Below are positions 15,783-25,148 of a stretch of DNA of 64,000 bases, piece after piece. Each line of letters begins with the position of its first letter. The stretch's first letter is position 1. The DNA is from Chthonomonas sp. (GTDB lineage: Bacteria; Armatimonadota; Fimbriimonadia; Fimbriimonadales; Fimbriimonadaceae): NCBI GenBank assembly GCA_016788115.1, contig JAEURR010000005.1, forward strand, positions 1-64,000, in the 5' to 3' direction. The position numbers and the translations under genes are program-made. Under the pieces are notes generated by a model, which worked only from the letters and a program-made list of their open reading frames with translations, made no database searches and was not told the DNA's origin.

Positions 15783-16565
15783 TCAGTTCGTTCCGATGGA
15801 ATAGCTCACGCCAATGCCCCATCCGATCCTCCGGTTTGAGCGGCCATTACTGCCGTGATTTGCAAACGCAAACCCAAGCGTCGTCGCGAAGCGGTTCGAT
15901 CCCCACAAGAGGGTCGGACCGATGATGTAGGTGCGGGCACCACTCAAGGGAGTGCCCAGGCTGATCGCCAATCGCGTGGTTTTCGGGTTCTTGAGGAACC
16001 CACGCAGCAGGCTATCCGAGAATTCTTTACCGAGCGGGAAGTGAATGTAAGCAGTCGTCGCCGGCGAATAATCGTCGTTCTTGTGATCCGCGATCGCGCC
16101 GCCAAAGAACGTTGAGAACCCGATACTCGGCGTCACCGCAAACTTGTAAGGATCGGGCTGGGCTCCAACTGGCGTGAGAGAGATGGCGGTCTTATCGGTG
16201 ACCTCAAATGACCCAGTTACCTCAGAGGTCGGGTCCGCCTCATCCAGGGCCGTCATGACGACGACGAGTTTGGTTAGTTTTCCCAGCAGCGGCGCGGCTC
16301 GCTCATCGGCCACGAATCGGACTTTGACCTCAAACGCCTTCTTGTCGGCTGCGCCGAAATAGCTGCCCGAGCACACCTGCGTGAAGAGCACGTTCATCGA
16401 CTTGTCGTAACCCGTGACGCGAAAGAATTCAAATGGCTGCCAGTCCTTCGTGGCCAATGTCACCGGTTTCTCGAACGTTACCTTCCCAATCAAATCAGCG
16501 AACGCGGTCGCAGTGACCGCGATTAGAAGCAAGACAATCGTTAATTTTTTGAACATAAGGTTCAT
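15783..16565 (-). CDS. exported protein, possible small outer-membrane barrel
   Basis: 260 residues. It has a clear signal peptide (KKLTIVLLLIAVTATAFA) and then a beta-rich domain of about 110 residues. The C-terminal half has alternating strand patterns such as YIIGPTLLWGSNRFATTLGF and WGIGVSYSIG, as in outer-membrane proteins. A CGGAGG sequence lies four to five bases before the ATG at 16563-16565. No family was recognised. It is the first gene of a likely operon with the patatin-like gene. Confidence 0.65.
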   Translation of the reverse strand: MNLMFKKLTIVLLLIAVTATAFADLIGKVTFEKPVTLATKDWQPFEFFRVTGYDKSMNVLFTQVCSGSYFGAADKKAFEVKVRFVADERAAPLLGKLTKLVVVMTALDEADPTSEVTGSFEVTDKTAISLTPVGAQPDPYKFAVTPSIGFSTFFGGAIADHKNDDYSPATTAYIHFPLGKEFSDSLLRGFLKNPKTTRLAISLGTPLSGARTYIIGPTLLWGSNRFATTLGFAFANHGSNGRSNRRIGWGIGVSYSIGTN

Positions 16566-17029
16566 ACATCCTCCGATTTCGGCATTCTACCAACATGGAA
16601 TTGCCACTGCGACCACAACGGAACCAAAATGGAAAATTAATGTGCTGTAAATTGCACAAGAATCGGACCTCGGGCTGAGTTTGGCCTATATCGTGGTTAG
16701 CCCCACGCAGTATCCACGGGCCGTCGTCTGCCGTTTGCAGCCGGTGCCTCCGCGTGCGGCGGTCAGACCCCGAGGTCCAGGCAACGGGTGACGGACTGAC
16801 GCTGACGACTCTCAACTGCTAGGCCAGAAGCGCTCCGGTGCCAATGCTTGCCCCCAAGACGACCCAACTGTGGAAAGCAGAAGTGTGGACACGACGAGCT
16901 TCATTGTTGAGACCATCGTCTCGGGCGCAATCTTTTGGCTGTTCAGATGGGCCAAAGCACAGCGCCTTTAACTCGCAAAAGCGCTAGCCTAAGGCATTGT
17001 TATGATATACTTTAGAGAGGAGAGATTCC
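16566..17029. other. 464-base intergenic region between divergent genes
   Basis: No convincing gene or RNA was found. The left part is AT-rich and presumably carries the promoter for the minus-strand gene at 15783. The right end carries the extended -10 promoter of the PEP-CTERM gene. The GC-rich middle (about 16690-16900) has short dyads but nothing I can name. Confidence 0.4.
17003..17011 (+). promoter_or_regulatory. extended -10 promoter of the PEP-CTERM gene
   Basis: TGATATACT: a TATACT -10 box with the extended TGN element. No good -35 is present at 17 bases. An AGAGAGGAGAG ribosome site (17014-17024) and the ATG at 17030 follow. Confidence 0.55.
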
Positions 17030-17791
17030 ATGAAACGTTTCTGTTTTATGATCTCCTTCTTGGGGATCATTTTTGTTCCTTCAGCACAGGCTCTCAACCT
17101 TGTGCTCAATCCCAGTTTTGAGGAGACGCCGATCCTTGGCTTTGGCCAATCGGACGTTGCTGCGGACGAGTCGAAGATGATTCGGCTCGATCCCGCTACC
17201 GAATTTTACACTTCCAGCATCTCGGGCGTTCCCCACTGGGTGAACGGCCTGAACAGTGACCAGGCCAGCGATTCGGGCATCTCGCGAATCCTGGGAATCA
17301 GCCCGATTGAGGGCGAGCGCTATGCCTTCATTAACAATTGGAATCGGCGCTTCAGCCAGGTGCTGGCCCACACGGTGGCCGTCGGTGAAACGTACCAGGC
17401 AACTGTCTGGGTCGGATCACTGGTGGATGACGCCCGTTGCGGACGGATCTCGCTCGTAGCCGGGGACCTGAACCCCACCGATGCAGATCTCTTCGCGCCA
17501 GGATCGATCATTCTCAGCGAAAAGACTGCAGGCACTGCCAGCTGGACTTGGTTCCAGCCGTCAGTGATCCTGCCCGGCGTCGGCTGGAACCGGGTGGATC
17601 TTATCTACACCGTCCTTCCGGGCGATGCCGCGATCGGAAAGCCGCTCATGATCTCGCTTCTCACCGAGGCCGAGTCCGTGGGCCCAGTCCAGTTTGACGC
17701 CGTCAGCGTGACGGTCGTCCCCGAGCCCGCGTCTCTCGCGGCACTCGGACTTGGCTTCGTCGCGCTTCTCAGTCGCAGAGCGCGGCGTTGA
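17030..17791 (+). CDS. PEP-CTERM sorting-domain protein
   Basis: 253 residues. Signal peptide at the N-terminus (MISFLGIIFVPSAQA). The central region looks like a carbohydrate-binding-type beta-sandwich: it starts LNLVLNPSFEETP and has FSQVLAHTVAVGETYQATVW. The C-terminus is a full PEP-CTERM signal: VPEPAS, a hydrophobic helix and RRARR. In PEP-CTERM systems an exosortase recognises this tail and releases or anchors the protein at the cell surface; no exosortase is in this window. An excellent terminator follows at 17801-17830. Confidence 0.85.
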   Translation: MKRFCFMISFLGIIFVPSAQALNLVLNPSFEETPILGFGQSDVAADESKMIRLDPATEFYTSSISGVPHWVNGLNSDQASDSGISRILGISPIEGERYAFINNWNRRFSQVLAHTVAVGETYQATVWVGSLVDDARCGRISLVAGDLNPTDADLFAPGSIILSEKTAGTASWTWFQPSVILPGVGWNRVDLIYTVLPGDAAIGKPLMISLLTEAESVGPVQFDAVSVTVVPEPASLAALGLGFVALLSRRARR

Positions 17792-17800
17792 TGCCACCCT

Positions 17801-17830
17801 CCGGTCGCCCAACCCCAATTGGGCGACCGG
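17801..17830. terminator. bidirectional terminator hairpin
   Basis: CCGGTCGCCCAA (17801-17812) pairs perfectly with TTGGGCGACCGG (17819-17830), loop of six bases. It lies between the stops of the convergent genes at 17030-17791 and 17832-18311. Confidence 0.75.
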
Positions 17831-17831
17831 T

Positions 17832-18311
17832 CTACATTCCCTCAGTAGCGGAAATCGTTGTCCACGGTGATTCCACGTACCCAGTCCAAACCCCCGAAAG
17901 GTCGTCCATTGCCTCGATGCGGTTCTGATACACCGCCCTCAGGTCCCATTCACCGGACCCCAAACCGGTCTCACGGACAATCTCTGCAATGGACCGACGG
18001 CCAACCTGGCGGCTGGCGCCAGGGTCAAGCTCCACACAGCGCAATACCGGCGCGGCCGCTCGCGGCGCAGGTGTTGGTCGCCAAGTCCGAATTGAACCTG
18101 AAGCTTGGCGAGCTTCGTAGACCACGCATTTCTCGCCGAAAATCGAATCGGCTGGCCAGAGTCTGAGCACAGAAGTCGACTCGTTCTTCAGCGTCACAAA
18201 GACGCCGTCGTCCACCACGCTCAGTTGAAGTGAGGCGACCGGGTTCATCAGTCGGATCAGGGCCAGGACTGTCGTAACCACGGCAAGTCCGGGGCGGACT
18301 GAGTCCGCCAC
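17832..18311 (-). CDS. unknown protein with N-terminal hydrophobic segment
   Basis: 159 residues from GTG 18309-18311, ten bases after the stop of the upstream PEP-CTERM gene. A signal or anchor-like segment (VVTTVLALIRLMNPV) is followed by a domain that reads like a small beta-sandwich (LSVVDDGVFVTLKNESTSVLRLWP). No family was recognised. The position suggests co-transcription with the PEP-CTERM gene. Confidence 0.5.
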   Translation of the reverse strand: MADSVRPGLAVVTTVLALIRLMNPVASLQLSVVDDGVFVTLKNESTSVLRLWPADSIFGEKCVVYEARQASGSIRTWRPTPAPRAAAPVLRCVELDPGASRQVGRRSIAEIVRETGLGSGEWDLRAVYQNRIEAMDDLSGVWTGYVESPWTTISATEGM

Positions 18312-18321
18312 GATTTAAAGG

Positions 18322-19080
18322 TCATCGACGCGATCGGGCGCGTCGACGAAGTACCAAGGCACCCATCGCCACGGCGACCGTGATCAGCGATGCCGGCTCT
18401 GGCACCGAGGAGAAGGTCAGTTGGCAATTTTGATCGCCGGGAATGACCGACCACTCCTTGAATGATGCTGGTCCCATGCCGAGCGCCCCATTGAAGATGC
18501 CCGCGGTCGCGGCGGTGTTGCTCAGCGCTGCGGGAGCGATTCCCGTCACCCCGCCCGTCGCACTCACGCAGAATCCCCACGTGAAGCCACCCATGTACGA
18601 GGCCTTCTTGGTCGTCGTGTCGATGCACACGACGGCAGTCCAAGCGCAGAAGTACATCGGCCCAAACGGACCCCAGCCAGTAGGCGAGTCGTTGAAGAAC
18701 TTCCCCTTGCCTCCCTGCCGGTTCGTGTCGCTCGCGCGGTCCGCGGCGGAGTTGTAGGTCACGTCGTACCATGGGTTGTTGTCCCACGGTCCGCCCGGCT
18801 GAGTTGGCTGTGGGTCGATGAAGTCACCCACCGGATAGCCTGGCACATCGTCCTTTCGAGTCGTTCCATCACCCCTTTTCAGCAGAATTCGCTGCAGCCA
18901 CCGCACGTTTGCGTCGGGGCACCAAGGTGAAGGGCCCTGGTCATAGGTGGCCTGAATGTTGACGCCGCCCTGCGCGGTCGAAGGCGTGAACTGAGTCACG
19001 TTCAGCGTCTGAGCCGAGCTCACCTGTAGCAAGACAATCGTCAGGGCCACCGGCCCGTACATTGCGTATCTAAGTTTCAC
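18322..19080 (-). CDS. PEP-CTERM sorting-domain protein
   Basis: 252 residues. The start is GTG 19078-19080, preceded by GAGGAGG at a good distance. Signal peptide (VALTIVLLQVSSAQT), a central domain with several Trp and six Cys (for example FCAWTAVVCIDT and FTWGFCVSATGG) that could form disulfides, and a C-terminal VPEPAS, helix and RRRARSRR tail. It is presumably displayed on the surface through exosortase processing. The central domain was not recognised. Confidence 0.8.
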   Translation of the reverse strand: MKLRYAMYGPVALTIVLLQVSSAQTLNVTQFTPSTAQGGVNIQATYDQGPSPWCPDANVRWLQRILLKRGDGTTRKDDVPGYPVGDFIDPQPTQPGGPWDNNPWYDVTYNSAADRASDTNRQGGKGKFFNDSPTGWGPFGPMYFCAWTAVVCIDTTTKKASYMGGFTWGFCVSATGGVTGIAPAALSNTAATAGIFNGALGMGPASFKEWSVIPGDQNCQLTFSSVPEPASLITVAVAMGALVLRRRARSRR

Positions 19081-19205
19081 AAGATCCTCCTCTCACCGCC
19101 AGCAAAATTGGCAGACACTGTATAATAGTCCAGGACAACGAAAAGTGATTACGGGGGCGCAAGAAAAAGCACTAACCATCACTTGAGTAAAGAGATCGTC
19201 GTATT

Positions 19206-20036
19206 CTATATACAATCACTGCTGGCTAACCGAGTCATGAGAACTTGAGCCAGAGAAGCGAACTCGAACCCGTCCGCCTCGAACAGGGATCCAAAGACGG
19301 GCTCCGGGAAGTAGATCGGAACTCGGAACTTGCGCCCGGGGAAAATCGGTTCAAGACCTCGCAGAAGCTGGCGTAACTTGGTTTCATCATCCTCGCCGCT
19401 AAGAAGCATCGACCGCGTCACCAGTTCACCGTTCTCCGTGGGGAAGACGGCTGAATACAGTCCGTCCACCGCAAACGCCCGGGTCGGAGTGGCCATCTGC
19501 GCCACCGTCGCGCCGCGCATCTCCCAGGGAGTGCCGGACTCGTCGCGCCCCAGCGCCGCCCGCGCCATCTCCTCAAATCGGACTTCACGGAATCGCCCTG
19601 CATCACCGGCAGCCAGCGATCGACTCGCGCCGATGAGGCGACACTGCACCGTAAACCCAAACCTCTCATAGAACCGGATGGCCCCGGTGTTCGATTCGAT
19701 CGCCTCGAGCACGATCGAATCGTCGCCTCTCTCCGCGCTCGTCTGTAACATTCGAGTCATAAGCTCGCTGCCCACACCCGTCGCTCGGTGGGAAGGCGCA
19801 ACGGCCATCGCGGCGACGCGGCACTCACGCCCACGACGATTCACGAGCAGCATCCCGACGATCTCGGAGTTCTCAACCGCAATCTGACTCGATGCGAGGT
19901 CGAGAGTATCACGCATCGCAAGTTCGCCGAGCACAACGCCCGGGAGCTGGATGGGAATCACATACCCCTCGAAACACCGACCGAACGCCTCGGCAAGGGT
20001 CTCTATTGAAAATCCAAGACCGTTCTCAATGTCCAT
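19206..20036 (-). CDS. GNAT-family N-acetyltransferase
   Basis: 276 residues. The acetyl-CoA-binding core is clear in the first half: VAAMAVAPSHRATGVGSELM (the R/Q-x-x-G-x-G/A loop) and, further on, SNTGAIRFYERFGF, a typical GNAT C-terminal motif. The second half is a separate domain of about 130 residues that may be a degenerate second GNAT fold. The substrate cannot be told. It lies nine bases after the 2TM-protein gene, so the three genes 21217 to 19206 are probably one operon. Confidence 0.8.
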   Translation of the reverse strand: MDIENGLGFSIETLAEAFGRCFEGYVIPIQLPGVVLGELAMRDTLDLASSQIAVENSEIVGMLLVNRRGRECRVAAMAVAPSHRATGVGSELMTRMLQTSAERGDDSIVLEAIESNTGAIRFYERFGFTVQCRLIGASRSLAAGDAGRFREVRFEEMARAALGRDESGTPWEMRGATVAQMATPTRAFAVDGLYSAVFPTENGELVTRSMLLSGEDDETKLRQLLRGLEPIFPGRKFRVPIYFPEPVFGSLFEADGFEFASLAQVLMTRLASSDCI

Positions 20037-20045
20037 CGCCAGCCA

Positions 20046-20537
20046 CTACTCAGTGGCGGCGGCTTCGCGTTCCCGGCGTCGCGCTCGTTTCCGTTTCCAA
20101 TTCTCAAACCCGGAATCGCCGTGCAGATTGAAGACGTACTCAATCACCTTGCCGAGAGTGACCAAGCCGACGAACGCCACGGGCCAAATGCTCCAACTCA
20201 GCGGATGCGACAGTCTGAATCCACCCATGAAGAAGTCGATACCAATCATGAGCACGCAAAAGCCGACCGCGCCGCGGACGTCTTCAATAACTTTCGAGTA
20301 GCGATATCGCTTCCACTCGCGCCGAAGCTCAGTATCCTGGGCCCGCTGCAGCGCAGTGGCTCGGTCACTCTCCAGTTGGGTGATCGCCGCTTCGACGGAC
20401 TCGGGTTGAATTCCAAGCTCACCGGCCGCTTTCAGCAACTCGGAACGGCTCAGGGTGTTCGAGCTCGTGTCAAGCTGAACCGCACGCCGCAGAATCTCCT
20501 CGGCGTCGTCCGGCTCAAACCGCTGATCGCCAGACAT
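20046..20537 (-). CDS. 2TM-domain protein
   Basis: 163 residues from ATG 20535-20537, which overlaps the upstream stop as TGATG. The N-terminal soluble part (DDAEEILRRAVQLD, SRSELLKAAGELGI) resembles the short helical unit seen before many 2TM domains. The 2TM region has two helices (GAVGFCVLMIGIDFFMGG and WSIWPVAFVGLVTLGKVIEY) and the tail is highly basic (KRKRARRRERE). Such domains are often found in small sensor-like membrane proteins. Function unknown. Confidence 0.6.
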   Translation of the reverse strand: MSGDQRFEPDDAEEILRRAVQLDTSSNTLSRSELLKAAGELGIQPESVEAAITQLESDRATALQRAQDTELRREWKRYRYSKVIEDVRGAVGFCVLMIGIDFFMGGFRLSHPLSWSIWPVAFVGLVTLGKVIEYVFNLHGDSGFENWKRKRARRREREAAATE

Positions 20538-21217
20538 CAGAACGCGCCCCGGACCGTGTACCACTTGATCACGTCTGCTCGGAGGATCCCGTCCGCAATA
20601 AGCGGATCCCTGCGAATCGCAGCTTTCACCTTTGCGACATCCGACTCATAGAAGATCGCGAACTCCAGACGATCTTCCTTGTCCTCAACTTCCCCCACAA
20701 TTGCTAAGGTCTTCGACTGTCGCAGCATCATCCAAATCTGCTGGTGCGCCTCCCTCCGATCGCGAAACTGTCGCGCATCCCACTTTGGTCCTTTCCGGAT
20801 CCACGCCACAGTGTACGGAGCGATTTTGCTTGGGTCGATAGGCTTCGATTCAAAGCCGAACGGTTCGGTCCACCACCGCCAATGCTCGGAATTCATGATT
20901 CCGGTCTGCATCAATGGATCGTTCTTGAAGCAGTCACGGGCGTGCTTCAAGGTCGGCACCGTCAATACAGCGATGCCACGCAGTTGCGGATCTTCGAGCG
21001 GACCCGCCAAGGCCAGTTTCCCTTGCTGCTGCAACGTCGCCAGATTGCTGATGTGCCGGGCCTGCATCTCACCCAGTTGCTTCGGCGTGAACTTGCCCGT
21101 CGGCGTCGAACCGGACATCAGCACGGTCAGATAACTCTTTGTCCGCTTGGCTGGCTTGGCATCGACCGCCAACGAGCCCGCGACAACCATGCAAGCTAAA
21201 ACCGCAATGAACCGCAT
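20537..21217 (-). CDS. secreted YCII-related protein
   Basis: 226 residues from ATG 21215-21217, where a signal peptide starts (MRFIAVLACMVVAGSLAVDA). The frame is open further upstream, but that stretch looks non-coding. Two YCII-like units are visible: the first around HISNLATLQQQGKLALAGPL with DPLMQTGIMN, the second around AHQQIWMMLRQSKTLAIVGE with DPLIADGIL. YCII domains are small ferredoxin-like folds that sometimes act as enzymes, but their role is usually unknown. An exported, tandem version is unusual. Divergent from ruvA. Confidence 0.65.
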   Translation of the reverse strand: MRFIAVLACMVVAGSLAVDAKPAKRTKSYLTVLMSGSTPTGKFTPKQLGEMQARHISNLATLQQQGKLALAGPLEDPQLRGIAVLTVPTLKHARDCFKNDPLMQTGIMNSEHWRWWTEPFGFESKPIDPSKIAPYTVAWIRKGPKWDARQFRDRREAHQQIWMMLRQSKTLAIVGEVEDKEDRLEFAIFYESDVAKVKAAIRRDPLIADGILRADVIKWYTVRGAF

Positions 21218-21286
21218 GCGTACAGTGTAGCGGCACATCAAACAGGTGTACAAGTGAATAGGCCTAAAGCGCGGTACCATCACCCC

Positions 21287-21886
21287 GTGATTGCTCGTCT
21301 GCGCGGGGATGTGATCGAATCGGGGGGAGGCCGACTGACCATGGATGTCGGCGGAGTCGGCTATGAGGTGATTGTGCCTGAGTCCGTGCTCGTCCAAGTC
21401 CCGCCAGCCGGGGTGTCGATCACGCTGCTCATTCGCCAAACATTCCGCGAAGACGGCACGTACCTATACGGCTTCCTTGAGCCATTTCAGCGTCGGCTCT
21501 TCGACTTGCTAACCGACGTCAAGGGGTGCGGTCCCAAGATTGCCCTCGCGCTCATCGGCGAACTGGGCGAAGAGACCGTCGCCAACGCCATCGCAACACA
21601 AGACGCCAAGCTCCTGGCCCGCGCGACCGGCGTCGGACCGCGCCTCGGTGAGCGCATCATCCTTGAGTTGCGCGACCGTATTCAGGAAGAGCAATTCACC
21701 CGCAAGATCACGACCGCCGTGGTGGGGTCGGTGCCCACATCAAGTGGCGGCGATGAGCTGATCGAAGCGCTTGTGGCGCTCGGATATCGTCGGTCCGATG
21801 CCGAAGCCGCCGCTGCCCCCGCGCGTGAAGAGGCCAGCGGCATCCAAGACCAGATTCGAGCCGCGCTGAGGTTGCTGAAGAAATGA
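21287..21886 (+). CDS. ruvA: Holliday junction DNA helicase subunit RuvA
   Basis: 199 residues from GTG 21287-21289, giving the conserved start MIARLRGDV. Domain I (OB fold) is followed by the helix-hairpin-helix repeats ([20 protein letters not shown] and [20 protein letters not shown]) and a C-terminal domain III that binds RuvB. RuvA clamps the four-way junction and loads RuvB during recombinational repair. Its stop overlaps the ruvB ATG (ATGA). A TACCAT at 21275-21280 lies six bases before the GTG and could be the -10 of a leaderless message. Confidence 0.95.
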   Translation: MIARLRGDVIESGGGRLTMDVGGVGYEVIVPESVLVQVPPAGVSITLLIRQTFREDGTYLYGFLEPFQRRLFDLLTDVKGCGPKIALALIGELGEETVANAIATQDAKLLARATGVGPRLGERIILELRDRIQEEQFTRKITTAVVGSVPTSSGGDELIEALVALGYRRSDAEAAAAPAREEASGIQDQIRAALRLLKK

Positions 21887-22908
21887 GCCGCGAGAACGAA
21901 CTGGTGGTGCCCGAGCAACGGACCGAAGATGGAGTGCTCGATCTCTCGCTGCGACCGCGCAGCCTCGCGGAGTTCGTAGGCCAAGAGAAGCTGAAGGAGA
22001 ACCTGCAAGTCTTTTTGACCGCCGCCAAGCAGCGTGGTGAACCGCTGGATCACGTCCTCCTCTACGGTCCTCCCGGGCTGGGCAAAACGACCATCGCCCA
22101 CATCGCCGCGACCGAGATGGGGGCGACCCTGCACGTCACCAGCGGCCCAGCGATTGAGCGCGCGGGAGACCTCGTGGGCATCCTCACCAACCTGGAACCG
22201 GGCGCGGTCCTCTTCATCGACGAGATCCACCGCCTGAACCGCATGGTCGAGGAAATCCTGTACCCCGCGATGGAGGACTGCAAGGTCGATATCATGATCG
22301 GCAAGGGTCCAGCCGCCCGCTCAATCCGCCTGGATGTCCCGCGATTCACCGTCATCGGCGCCACGACCCGTCAGGGCCTCCTTACTGGTCCGCTTCGCGA
22401 CCGATTCGGCATCGTGTCGCACTTCCAGTTTTACGACGAGTCGGCACTACACCAGATCGTGTGCCGCTCGGCCTCGATCCTTGGCTATCGCATCGACGAA
22501 GAAGGAGCGCATGAGATCGCCCGCCGCTCGCGGGGAACTCCGCGTATCGCCAACCGGCTCCTGCGCCGGGTTCGAGATTTTGCCCAGGTCGACGGCCTCG
22601 AGTCGATCGACAAAGCCAGTGCGGACCGAGCGTTGGGCGCGCTGGAAGTCGATGCCGCGGGTCTGGACCGCTTGGACCGGGAGCTCCTGCGAGCCATGAT
22701 TCTCAAGTACGACGGCGGTCCGGTTGGGCTAGAGACGCTCGCCGCAACCATCGGCGAGGACGCCGGGACCATTGAGGACGTCTACGAGCCGTACCTCATG
22801 CAGCAGGGCTTGATCAAGCGCACCCCGCGGGGCCGCATGGCCACCGCCGGAGCGTACGCCCACCTTGGAATCGCCGCTCCCAAGGGCGGACTCTTCGAAG
22901 GCGAGTAG
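21883..22908 (+). CDS. ruvB: Holliday junction DNA helicase ATPase RuvB
   Basis: 341 residues, the usual length. Walker [10 protein letters not shown], Walker B FIDEIHR, sensor motif with GATTRQG, arginine finger region GPLRDRFG, and the C-terminal winged-helix domain ([14 protein letters not shown]). It forms hexamers on both arms of RuvA-bound junctions and drives branch migration. Translationally coupled to ruvA. No ruvC is present here. Confidence 0.97.
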   Translation: MSRENELVVPEQRTEDGVLDLSLRPRSLAEFVGQEKLKENLQVFLTAAKQRGEPLDHVLLYGPPGLGKTTIAHIAATEMGATLHVTSGPAIERAGDLVGILTNLEPGAVLFIDEIHRLNRMVEEILYPAMEDCKVDIMIGKGPAARSIRLDVPRFTVIGATTRQGLLTGPLRDRFGIVSHFQFYDESALHQIVCRSASILGYRIDEEGAHEIARRSRGTPRIANRLLRRVRDFAQVDGLESIDKASADRALGALEVDAAGLDRLDRELLRAMILKYDGGPVGLETLAATIGEDAGTIEDVYEPYLMQQGLIKRTPRGRMATAGAYAHLGIAAPKGGLFEGE

Positions 22909-22912
22909 CCGA

Positions 22913-23821
22913 TTACCAGCCGCGAACGGCGAGCAGTTCGCCTTCCGGCAAGCTGCTGCAGTTGATGCCCACCATCGGTTCGCCCAAGTTGCGGCTGATC
23001 TCTGCAAGCCGCTTCGGCTGATCGTAGAACATCACTGCCTCGACGATAGCGCGGGCGCGCTTCGCTGGGTCGCCACTCTTGAAGATGCCCGAACCCACGA
23101 AAACGGTCTCTGCGCCGAGCTGCATCATAAGCGAGGCGTCGGCCGGAGTCGCGATGCCACCGGCGCTGAAATTCGGCACCGGCAACCGACCCTTCACGTG
23201 GACCTCTTGGACGAGCTCAAGCGGAGCCTGAAGCTCCTTGGCGAGGACGTAGAGCTCATCGGGGCGCGCGTTTGCGACCCGTCGGATTTCGCTCATGATG
23301 GTGCGCATGTGTCGCACGGCTTCGATGACGTCGCCCGTGCCCGCTTCTCCCTTCGTACGGATCATTGCCGCACCTTCGGCGCAGCGTCGAAGCGCCTCGC
23401 CCAGGTTGCGAGCTCCGCACACAAACGGAACGGTAAACGGATGCTTGTCGACGTGATTGTCTGGATCGGCGGGGGTCAGAACTTCGCTCTCGTCGATGAA
23501 ATCAATCTCCAGCGATTCCAGGATCTGCGCCTCAGCGAAATGCCCGATGCGACACTTGGCCATCACGGGAATGGTGACGACTTCCTTGATCCCAAGGATC
23601 ATTTCCGGGTCGCTCATGCGTGCAACACCACCGTCTCGGCGGATGTCAGCAGGGACTCTTTCCAGCGCCATGACCGCAATTGCGCCAGCATCTTGGGCAA
23701 TTTTCGCCTGCTCAGGATTGACGACGTCCATGATGACGCCACCCTTGAGCATCTCGGCCAAACCGACCTTCTCGCGCCAGGTCTTCACCGGCATAGACGA
23801 TCCACTGGAACTGTTTTTCAT
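22913..23821 (-). CDS. pdxS: pyridoxal 5'-phosphate synthase, lyase subunit PdxS
   Basis: 302 residues from ATG 23821. It begins with [21 protein letters not shown] and keeps the lysine pair used for substrate chemistry: Lys in VMAKCRIGH and in [11 protein letters not shown]. It combines ribose 5-phosphate, glyceraldehyde 3-phosphate and ammonia to make PLP in the DXP-independent route. Its glutaminase partner PdxT is not next to it in this window, so ammonia must come from a PdxT encoded elsewhere. Convergent with ruvB, with a four-base gap. Confidence 0.95.
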   Translation of the reverse strand: MKNSSSGSSMPVKTWREKVGLAEMLKGGVIMDVVNPEQAKIAQDAGAIAVMALERVPADIRRDGGVARMSDPEMILGIKEVVTIPVMAKCRIGHFAEAQILESLEIDFIDESEVLTPADPDNHVDKHPFTVPFVCGARNLGEALRRCAEGAAMIRTKGEAGTGDVIEAVRHMRTIMSEIRRVANARPDELYVLAKELQAPLELVQEVHVKGRLPVPNFSAGGIATPADASLMMQLGAETVFVGSGIFKSGDPAKRARAIVEAVMFYDQPKRLAEISRNLGEPMVGINCSSLPEGELLAVRGW

Positions 23822-23906
23822 GGTGTGGTCCAAAGAGAGCATTCGCGACCCAAAGCACGGGTCTAGCTACATCTTTCTACGCCGAAGGATACCCGGTTCA
23901 ACTCAC

Positions 23907-23932
23907 TTGACTCTGATGCGGGGCCGTATACT
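23907..23932 (+). promoter_or_regulatory. putative promoter before the methyltransferase gene
   Basis: TTGACT (23907-23912) and TATACT (23927-23932) are good -35 and -10 boxes, but the spacing is 14 bases instead of about 17. The ATG at 23949 would then have only about 9 bases of leader. Confidence 0.35.
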
Positions 23933-23948
23933 CAGCCTGTTGGCCGAC

Positions 23949-25079
23949 ATGCTTCCTCCGATCACGACTGAAGAACTCGCCGCGCTCGCGCACAGCGAGG
24001 GGCTCGCGCCAATCCCCGCCAATCTGGAGCGTGTCGCGCGCGAGGTCGGTGCTGAGCTCGCACGATGGGCCTTTACCCAGTGGCAGTTGCGAGGGCGAGG
24101 CGCGGCTAAGTTCGCACGCAGCCACGAGATGCTTTTCGTCCGGGAAGCACTAGAGCAAGCCACCCACGAGACGCTCGCCGCCTGGCACAGTTCGCGTTTC
24201 TGCACGAGCGGAGTCTTTGACATGACCTGCGGCATCGGGGCAGACCTCATCGCTCTGGCTGCTCGCGGCCCGGCCTTCGGCGCGGAGTTAGACCCTGAAC
24301 GCGCGCGCTACGCTCAACATAACTTGCATGTGCACGATCTCCACGCCGCCGTCCACCTGGGCGATTGTTTGCTTGTGAAGTCCGACGCCGATTGCGCCTG
24401 GTGCGACCCCGCGCGACGTGCTGAAGGTCGGAGGCTCCAGCGGATCGGTGAATACGCCCCGGACGTCGCCCGCGCTGCAGAACAGATGCGCTCGCTCCGG
24501 CTTGGCGGCATCAAGCTCTCGGTCATGCTCACTGACGCCGAACTCCGCGAGCTCGGCGGTCGCATCGAGTTTGTCAACTTCGGCAGAGAGTGCCGCGAGG
24601 CCATCGTTTGGCTGGGCGCGGACGGCGGTAGCGGATGTCACGCCGTGCACGTGGAGTCGGGTAGCACCCTAGCCACCGCCGCACCCGGCCCCGTAGCGAA
24701 CGATCCCGAGAACTCCATCTACGAGGCGGAACCGGCGGCCATCCGAGCGCACGCCCTTGGTACCCTTTGCGAGGCAGAGGGGGTCCAGGAGTGGGCAGAC
24801 TCCAACGGTTTTCTCACCGGCCCAAGCGGCAAGCGTTCTCCGTGGTGGACCGAGTTCCGAGTGCTTGCGGTCACTCGGCTCGATCGCAAAGAAATCCTGT
24901 CCACACTTAACATGCTCGATGCTCGGGTCGTGGCGGTCAAACCCCGGGGGCTCGATCTCGATCCCGCTCAATGGCAGAAGCAGCTCAAAGCGTCCGGGCA
25001 ACGCGCGGTGGAGCTGCTCGTGACGCGACGAGGCGGGCGTCCGGTGTGCGCCCTCTGCGAGCGTATTCAAGATTTATGA
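23949..25079 (+). CDS. SAM-dependent methyltransferase with C-terminal THUMP-like domain
   Basis: 376 residues from ATG 23949. The N-terminal half is helical. The Rossmann-fold SAM site follows: motif I FDMTCGIGADL, then FGAELDPERARYAQ for the acidic residue after strand 2, and DADCAWCDPARR as the catalytic-loop region. The C-terminal third, ending RRGGRPVCALCERIQDL, matches the THUMP-like region found downstream of such methyltransferase domains. The substrate is probably RNA, but this is not known. An ATG at 23916 is an alternative start. No ribosome site is visible at either. Confidence 0.72.
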   Translation: MLPPITTEELAALAHSEGLAPIPANLERVAREVGAELARWAFTQWQLRGRGAAKFARSHEMLFVREALEQATHETLAAWHSSRFCTSGVFDMTCGIGADLIALAARGPAFGAELDPERARYAQHNLHVHDLHAAVHLGDCLLVKSDADCAWCDPARRAEGRRLQRIGEYAPDVARAAEQMRSLRLGGIKLSVMLTDAELRELGGRIEFVNFGRECREAIVWLGADGGSGCHAVHVESGSTLATAAPGPVANDPENSIYEAEPAAIRAHALGTLCEAEGVQEWADSNGFLTGPSGKRSPWWTEFRVLAVTRLDRKEILSTLNMLDARVVAVKPRGLDLDPAQWQKQLKASGQRAVELLVTRRGGRPVCALCERIQDL

Positions 25080-25148
25080 GCTTCGTGCCGACAATCTCCA
25101 TAGCCGGATGAGGTTTTGCCCTCAAAAAGCTGAAGCGGATTGTCAACC

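Noticed and set aside
22865-23866. 333-codon plus-strand open frame
   Set aside because: Antisense to pdxS, which is unmistakable.
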